Positions 8,101-10,806 of a DNA stretch of 10,806 nucleotides are shown here, piece after piece. Source of the DNA: an uncultured bacterium (GTDB lineage Bacteria > Bdellovibrionota_C > UBA2361 > SZUA-149 > CALKYB01); assembly GCA_938022485.1 (NCBI GenBank), contig CALIEE010000023.1:1-10806 (forward strand), read 5' to 3'. A program made the translations under genes and the position numbers. Every line of letters begins with the position of its first letter. Position 1 is the stretch's first letter. The notes under the pieces were generated by a model. The model was not told the DNA's origin. It did not search any database and was given only the letters and a program-made list of their open reading frames with translations.

Positions 8101-10310
8101 TAGCAGCTATGAAATCATTCATATCCAACCCTAAAAAGGCTGGACTGCCATTGAAATGCAATGTGGTAGGTTACTTTAGTCAAGTCATCCCTGCTATAGA
8201 CAGAGACAAAGCTATTTGGTTGAAAGAATCTCAAGCATTGATCAATTCCTTGTATAAATTCAAATCCCTACTTGAACTCGCTCCGGTGGTAGTCTCATTC
8301 TGTGACAGTAGTGTCGTGTACCTACTTTGTCAGAGAGCTATCACGGAGAGTTGTCTCAAAATACGCAGAACTGCTGCTATGCTTAAGCTAGAATATCCCA
8401 ATCTAGTAGTAGCAGGATTGCCAGGGAAGGAAAATGTTTCTGACTATTTGAGCCGCATTATGACCCTGCCTTCTGTGGTTGTGAACAGCATAAATAGCAA
8501 ACAAATTCATATTGAAGAATGCAAGGAATTAGACTTCAAACCCTTTAGTCTTCCTGAAGCAGAAGTCTTTATCGATAACATGCCAATTAAACATTCTATA
8601 ATTGCCAAAACAGAAAGAGCAAAGCAACGAGAATCTGATACTCCAACCGACAAACCCACAATCCTACTGGCTGTGGAAGACAGTGTGGATATTCGTGATG
8701 AATCGGCAAAGCAGACATTAAACCGTGCAGACAAAATTCTTTTAGACACTATCCGCCCAACTCAAGCCCTTGGGAATCGTCTTACTAAAAGCGAGGTGTT
8801 TACAGCTCAGCACATTTGGTTAGAAGAGAATGAGAAAGACCCCGACCGAATTATTTGTGATAAAAATTTCTGTTTGGATGCAAAGTCAGGATTATACAAG
8901 TATGACGGCTTAATATTTTTGCCTCCCTCTCTGGAAGGAGTGGCCCTAAGTTACTATCATTTGATTGCCGGACACATTGGTCAACGGAAATTGCATGATA
9001 TGATGCGAAGGACCTACTACATTCCGGAATTAGTGGAGAAATGTAAAATCTTCTGTTCGGCCTGTCACGCTTGTGCTCTAGTCAATCCATCAACGAAAAC
9101 CAAATTCGCGTCCGGCTCAGTCCCTATTCCTCGAACCTGCTGGGAAACAATCTCGATGGACTTTCTCGAAGTCAGTAAGAATAGCCCCGGAGTTAAGGCT
9201 GTTTTAGTGTTGACTGACCATTTCTCGAAAGCAATGTTTACATTTTTAATGAAATCTACTGCTGCCACTCCTGTGTTAGAGAAATTAAGAGAGTTCTTGA
9301 TGTACACTGGTTGTGCAACCAGGTATGTACTCACAGACAATGGTGCGCCATTCTCAGGTCAGGAGTTTAACAAGTTTCTGTATATTATGGGAATCTACAA
9401 GATTAAAAGCACTCCTTATTTAAGCAGAGCCAGAGGTCAAGTAGAGGTCTGTAATAGGATTATAAACAATCTACTCAGAAAATTGTTATTGCTAAGTCCC
9501 AGATACAATTTCCAGGACTTACTCTTTCTTGCCCCTATCATGTATAACTCTAGTGTGAACCACCAGACAAAACTCCCTCCTTATGAAATAATATTTGGTC
9601 GGGTTCCTGCTCTGTTTGGTCCCTTGAGTGGAAAAGCGCGAGAGCCGCCAAAGCTCTTCACTGAATCAGTAAGGGAGGAATTGGTCAAGCTCAAAGAGGC
9701 TATACAAGAAAGAGTTGCAACCACTCGTGAGTTGTTGCAAGCAAATCAGGACAAATATCTGCAGCGCGTTAATAAAAGGAGAAGACCGTTGCCTAACATC
9801 AATCCTGGGGAGATTTGCTTTATCAAAAATCAATCCAGTGTTGAAGTAGGAGAAAGATCAAAATTGCGACCACGACTTTACAAAAGTCCATTCATAGTAG
9901 TAGCTTCCAAGAAAACCACTGTCATAGTAATGAGGCTTGCTGACGGATTTGTCACTTCTCGTCACCCGGATGACCTATTAATATATTCTGCCAAGACCAA
10001 GAAGCATCTTATGCTGCAAGATCTAGGGCCAGAAGTTTGGGCCATTCTGGGAGAAGAACTAGACCCTGACAAGTTGGAGAATCTAGCCAAGACAGACCAA
10101 CTGCCACTCATATACCAGGACAGGATATTGGAAAACCCCTCCAGACCTACCACTAGGTCGCTAAGCAAACAAGCAAAGCTGCTGGAAAATGCTTATGTGG
10201 AGCAAGAAGAAGAAGAAGCTGATGACCAAAACGCAGATGATTCCGTCTTGGACTCTTTAATGTATCCGGACCCCTCTGCACCCAAGAAAGTAAGGTTCAA
10301 TCTACCCTAA
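4677..10310 (+). CDS. pol: Pol polyprotein (PR-RT-RNase H with OTU-like insert-IN), made as Gag-Pol
   Basis: Expressed by -1 frameshifting, it adds 1877 residues to Gag. The frame is open from a TAG at 4623 and has no suitable ATG near its start; the first upstream start-like codon is TTG, which animals do not normally use. Numbering below counts from 4626. Order: very basic segment 18-168; aspartic protease with DSGA at 199-202; linker; RT with D677 and FLDD (D749, D750); thumb; RNase H with D937, E1201, D1227 and D1273; OTU-like stretch about 999-1131 between the first two; integrase HHCC zinc motif (H1445, H1450, C1480, C1483) and DD35E (D1512, D1571, E1607); GPY/F-like module with SPF at 1754-1756; acidic tail. 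All catalytic residues are present and there is no stop or frameshift, so the enzyme is probably functional. It cuts itself, copies RNA to DNA and integrates the copy. Confidence 0.95.
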   Translation: MIALSSKRTPYAFEPKKSFPSFSSPYQFSKFKKLKQLSITRFKKNRVCVIKKSAANKMRSQPNSNLLAQKLPQFSKCLQLIDDRNAAKAGSIKSSSLKIRKRRALVINPKHKLTFKMFRTAIQKWRSLHKITFFKQKVRKNLNIRKVGYREVGINYDDNRFRFHRLYVDAYIDDVKLEAQIDSGADTNLISLNLLEAVCPDWRSLRPAGKVALTSASSDPISIKATRWINLKLSAHDKGQEHKFAIVRTKGYFLLSSELIFSLHLSLFWKPNCSYPFISWKNRKDNSRYTAPTWSCTRHAKARNVSSLTLIPNEQRCVSLQLSMVTTHSSCEVTNILDHSHLLAGAKNLIVLPTQSRIDEHNRVNAVVFNPSEHEISISPESLTAKVRFDVDDGCSVFTADDLIKDHTAIPSLLSESTYQPFPIANLPAHTLHQYARILTAHAELRYELEKEEEESSSATATVDAGYIPSQQEREEKLKTLYNKDSDIADFDRDYGQDLGLETPLPEFQPLEQFDINSVQPAYRSYVRYLLNKYDAAMSRHSYDIGDTSKTLGYLTIPLVKELPKCNNKVYSLQGHKREILKSILLMMLKHKMIERSSTDKLACPCFIIGKKDPNSSPRFLIDSTQINPYLATTHQILPKIQPLLQELGNVKPKLISSMDISSAYHSIKLSPRTSNNIHISTEFGTFKALCTLQGLAPVPGIYSQYMQIALHSDYKNEMRPDIIQNVHFFLDDVLAASGDSNIDLGLQTKLLSDIQKFEHEKDKNDPSYKSLSMSDKQDALSHLLLLDAVLERLAYHGFKFAPKKLSLFQKSAKVLGHILDSNGLTVDQERIDKMINAPLPENRTQMQRFLGFLSSVKYFSPPELSQQHAIMAPLTSAKVDFKLTKTHIDAFNKAKELLTSQPFYLDFPDYEACKILFTDASDILLSGVLLDVQFPALYTNLIPINSKAQNSIHLDVHQNDSLTNCASALHNYNLMLIRSQSKPLSSFFEAISCHIELANMANVPINHKFLRTAVLGFIDNSSLKHEFSSILSGEGMSLQQFLEKFAASHTGIDKNQFLISATARYLDREIIIVTHKGDKTRIRIHPSSHKAKRKPVFWLLFDQQAQQFFPLAQYAANSMCKYTSYSVVHNDLPYMQKDEIVAAMKSFISNPKKAGLPLKCNVVGYFSQVIPAIDRDKAIWLKESQALINSLYKFKSLLELAPVVVSFCDSSVVYLLCQRAITESCLKIRRTAAMLKLEYPNLVVAGLPGKENVSDYLSRIMTLPSVVVNSINSKQIHIEECKELDFKPFSLPEAEVFIDNMPIKHSIIAKTERAKQRESDTPTDKPTILLAVEDSVDIRDESAKQTLNRADKILLDTIRPTQALGNRLTKSEVFTAQHIWLEENEKDPDRIICDKNFCLDAKSGLYKYDGLIFLPPSLEGVALSYYHLIAGHIGQRKLHDMMRRTYYIPELVEKCKIFCSACHACALVNPSTKTKFASGSVPIPRTCWETISMDFLEVSKNSPGVKAVLVLTDHFSKAMFTFLMKSTAATPVLEKLREFLMYTGCATRYVLTDNGAPFSGQEFNKFLYIMGIYKIKSTPYLSRARGQVEVCNRIINNLLRKLLLLSPRYNFQDLLFLAPIMYNSSVNHQTKLPPYEIIFGRVPALFGPLSGKAREPPKLFTESVREELVKLKEAIQERVATTRELLQANQDKYLQRVNKRRRPLPNINPGEICFIKNQSSVEVGERSKLRPRLYKSPFIVVASKKTTVIVMRLADGFVTSRHPDDLLIYSAKTKKHLMLQDLGPEVWAILGEELDPDKLENLAKTDQLPLIYQDRILENPSRPTTRSLSKQAKLLENAYVEQEEEEADDQNADDSVLDSLMYPDPSAPKKVRFNLP
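5139..5525 (+). other. Pol domain: retropepsin-like aspartic protease
   Basis: The motif QIDSGADTNLIS (D199 catalytic) follows hydrophobic strands, and a second half around FLLSSELIFSLHLS corresponds to the usual ILG-DFL region. In place of the common LLG the sequence reads LLSS, so the second half is divergent. It acts as a homodimer and matures Gag and Gag-Pol. Confidence 0.85.
6339..7325 (+). other. Pol domain: reverse transcriptase
   Basis: Recognisable blocks are CPCFIIGKKD, RFLIDSTQIN, SSMDISSAYHSIKL (motif A, D677), LQGLAPVPGIYSQYM (motif B), HFFLDDVLAAS (motif C, D749/D750), GFKFAPKKLSLF (motif D/E) and LGHILDSNGL leading into the thumb. The pattern is Ty3/gypsy-like but divergent: LQGLAPVPG replaces the more usual PFGL.NAP. 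About 36 charged residues (760-795) are inserted between motif C and the next block, where typical gypsy RTs have a short helix. Confidence 0.93.
7413..8474 (+). other. Pol domain: RNase H, split by an insertion
   Basis: The first strand ILFTDASDILLSGVLL carries D937. The next expected strand, normally within about 20-40 residues, only appears as NVVGYFSQVI near 1179, followed by the helix WLKESQAL (E1201), VVSFCDSS (D1227) and NVSDYLSR (D1273). All four acidic residues are kept, so activity is plausible. The roughly 220-residue gap is filled by the OTU-like stretch and linkers. Confidence 0.88.
7620..8018 (+). other. OTU-like domain, apparently without catalytic Cys and His
   Basis: OTU deubiquitinases typically show GNCLFRAI, then LR..V..FI, a middle helix before G-W-G-..-L..A...., a strand like I.V.., and a final NHY.PL. 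Here I see LSSFFEAIS (1002-1010), FLRTAVLGFI, LQQFLEKFA, TGIDKNQFLISATARYLDREIIIVT, then WLLFD and QQFFPLAQ ending at 1131. Order and spacing fit an OTU fold. The catalytic Cys position is Ser1004 and the His position is Phe1126, so it is probably not a protease. The match is by eye; a structure-based search is needed to prove it. Confidence 0.6.
8943..9995 (+). other. Pol domain: integrase with zinc-binding N-terminus and GPY/F-like C-terminus
   Basis: H1445-X4-H1450 is followed by a CSACHAC cluster (C1477, C1480, C1483) that completes the zinc site. The core has ISMDFLEV (D1512), VLTDNGAPF (D1571) and GQVEVCNR (E1607) with 35 residues between the last two. A C-terminal beta module (INPGEICFIK ... 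YKSPFIVV ... SRHPDDLLIY) fits GPY/F, with Ser for Gly. No chromodomain is visible. It inserts the cDNA into host DNA. Confidence 0.93.
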
Positions 10311-10313
10311 GTT

Positions 10314-10322
10314 GAGGGGGAG
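10314..10322 (+). other. Internal polypurine tract
   Basis: GAGGGGGAG lies 3 nt after the pol stop and is followed by a T-run, the look of a plus-strand primer. The LTR start TGTTAGAACA does not follow it, so it is not the terminal tract. It could be an internal (central-like) tract, or a relic of an ancestor without env. Confidence 0.35.
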
Positions 10323-10373
10323 TTTTTCCTTCCGGCCAGCTCTCTGCCTTGCTAAATTGATAGACCGGACTAA

Positions 10374-10420
10374 GTGCGATCGTTAATTCAGTTTCATTAC
10401 GTGAATTGATCGGATCGCAC
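10374..10420. repeat. Hairpin between pol and env
   Basis: GTGCGATC (10374-10381) pairs perfectly with GATCGCAC (10413-10420). After an internal loop, AATTCA (10385-10390) pairs with TGAATT (10402-10407), leaving an 11-nt loop. As RNA it would be stable. Its position next to the presumed acceptor suggests a role in splicing or RNA export, which is inference. Confidence 0.55.
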
Positions 10421-10520
10421 TGGTAAGTCTCAAATCTATCGAAAAGGCATTAAAAGTTAATTATTATTGACTTAGCGGCTATGAGCTGGAGTACGGAGTT
10501 AATACGACATAAGGAAAATC

Positions 10521-10537
10521 TCTCATTCTCCCCTAAG
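10521..10537 (+). promoter_or_regulatory. Candidate 3' splice acceptor for env mRNA
   Basis: The pyrimidine-rich TCTCATTCTCCCCTAAG ends in AG at 10536-10537, four bases before the env ATG. A branch-like TTAATAC lies about 30 nt upstream. Subgenomic splicing is how env is expressed in insect errantiviruses and retroviruses. The donor is not established. Confidence 0.5.
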
Positions 10538-10541
10538 CATC

Positions 10542-10806
10542 ATGCATCCTATCACCACCTTCCTATTCGTCGTCGTGGGCATGACCCTGGTTTGGGGACG
10601 TCCCCAGTTTCAAGTGGATCCAAATGCCCGGACCATCAAAATGGAGGAGACCGCTGTATCCTCCACCACGACAATCACCAGCGCAGAGGTCACCACCGTC
10701 ACCACAAGCACCACCACTGAAACACCAATGTTGCTGCTGGACCCTGGATTGGAAGAGGCCGTTGGAGGCAACTTCCTGTTGGAAGGGCCAGTTTTACACA
10801 TCTGGG
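10542..10806 (+). CDS. env: Env-like protein, N-terminal part (open at window edge)
   Basis: The frame starts with ATG (A at -3) and runs 88 codons to the window end without a stop. It opens MHPITTFLFVVVGMTLVWG, a good signal peptide: short polar start, hydrophobic core, and a likely cleavage after the Gly at about 19. Next come a charged stretch and a Thr/Ser/Val-rich segment (about residues 38-60) that could be O-glycosylated. Position after pol, its own start and the acceptor just upstream fit an envelope glycoprotein. It is in the same frame as pol but separated by stops. No fusion peptide, furin site or membrane anchor is inside the window, so env is an inference from position and signal peptide; another secreted or membrane protein is possible. 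Confidence 0.65.
   Translation, partial: MHPITTFLFVVVGMTLVWGRPQFQVDPNARTIKMEETAVSSTTTITSAEVTTVTTSTTTETPMLLLDPGLEEAVGGNFLLEGPVLHIW

Larger units (their letters stand above)
10311..10541 (+). other. pol-env spacer
   Basis: The 231-nt gap has stops in the shared pol/env frame (several TAA/TGA/TAG), so env cannot be made by simple readthrough. It holds a purine tract, a hairpin, a donor-like GTAAGT at 10423 and a splice-acceptor-like pyrimidine tract just before the env ATG. Confidence 0.7.
1314..10806 (+). mobile_element. Ty3/gypsy-type LTR retrotransposon with env-like frame (3' end missing)
   Basis: The order is LTR, primer-binding site, leader, gag, pol (PR-RT-RH-IN) and env-like frame, all on the plus strand. 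RNase H preceding integrase, RT with an FLDD motif, a DD35E integrase and a GPY/F-like end place it with Ty3/gypsy (Metaviridae) rather than Copia or BEL/Pao. gag and pol are uninterrupted over about 7.1 kb and the frameshift site is intact, which suggests a young and possibly competent copy. It is unusually large: at least 9.5 kb before the end of env and the 3' LTR. The exact 5' border is inferred from TGTT...AACA ends and not from a second LTR, so it is less certain than the coding part. Confidence 0.9.

Noticed and set aside
10481..10720. 79-codon His-rich frame on the plus strand
   Set aside because: It overlaps the env-like frame in another phase; its His/Arg-rich end is the shadow of ACC-rich Thr codons. 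At most it is an upstream overlapping frame.
1..10806. CRISPR array, bacterial operon or ribosome binding sites
   Set aside because: No spaced short repeats or bacterial gene organisation; the content is a eukaryotic retroelement with splice-like signals.

Overview
This window is a eukaryotic genomic segment, probably from an invertebrate animal. Most of it is one long, apparently intact, retrovirus-like LTR retrotransposon of the Ty3/gypsy (Metaviridae) type. The evidence is a gag gene with a CCHC zinc knuckle, and a pol gene in the order protease, reverse transcriptase, RNase H, integrase (DD35E) and a GPY/F-like C-terminal module. A third reading frame opens with a signal peptide, as an envelope gene would. 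The species cannot be named from the sequence.

Layout: bases 1 to about 1313 are AT-rich flanking DNA with no convincing gene, ending in inverted-repeat-rich sequence. A probable 5' LTR runs from TGTTAGAACA at 1314 to ATAAAACA at 2096. It carries an 89-bp direct repeat, a TATA box and several hairpins. A candidate primer-binding site follows at 2100, then a long non-coding leader (to 3192) with possible splice donors. gag (3193-4680) and pol (4677-10310) overlap in the -1 frame. They are joined by a textbook slippery site, A AAA AAC, directly before the gag stop codon, followed after 7 nt by an 11-bp stem with one mismatch. After pol come a purine tract, a hairpin and a splice-acceptor-like sequence. 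An env-like frame starts at 10542 and is still open at the window edge, so the 3' end of the element, including its polypurine tract and 3' LTR, lies outside.

How the parts work together: genomic RNA from the LTR would be translated to Gag, with a minority of Gag-Pol (about 2372 residues) made by frameshifting. The env-like protein would need a spliced mRNA. The most unusual feature is a stretch inside RNase H, between its first catalytic Asp and its catalytic Glu. It resembles an OTU (ovarian tumour) cysteine protease fold, but Ser and Phe stand where the catalytic Cys and His are expected. Pol also begins with a very basic stretch of about 150 residues ahead of the protease, and RT carries a charged insertion after its FLDD motif.
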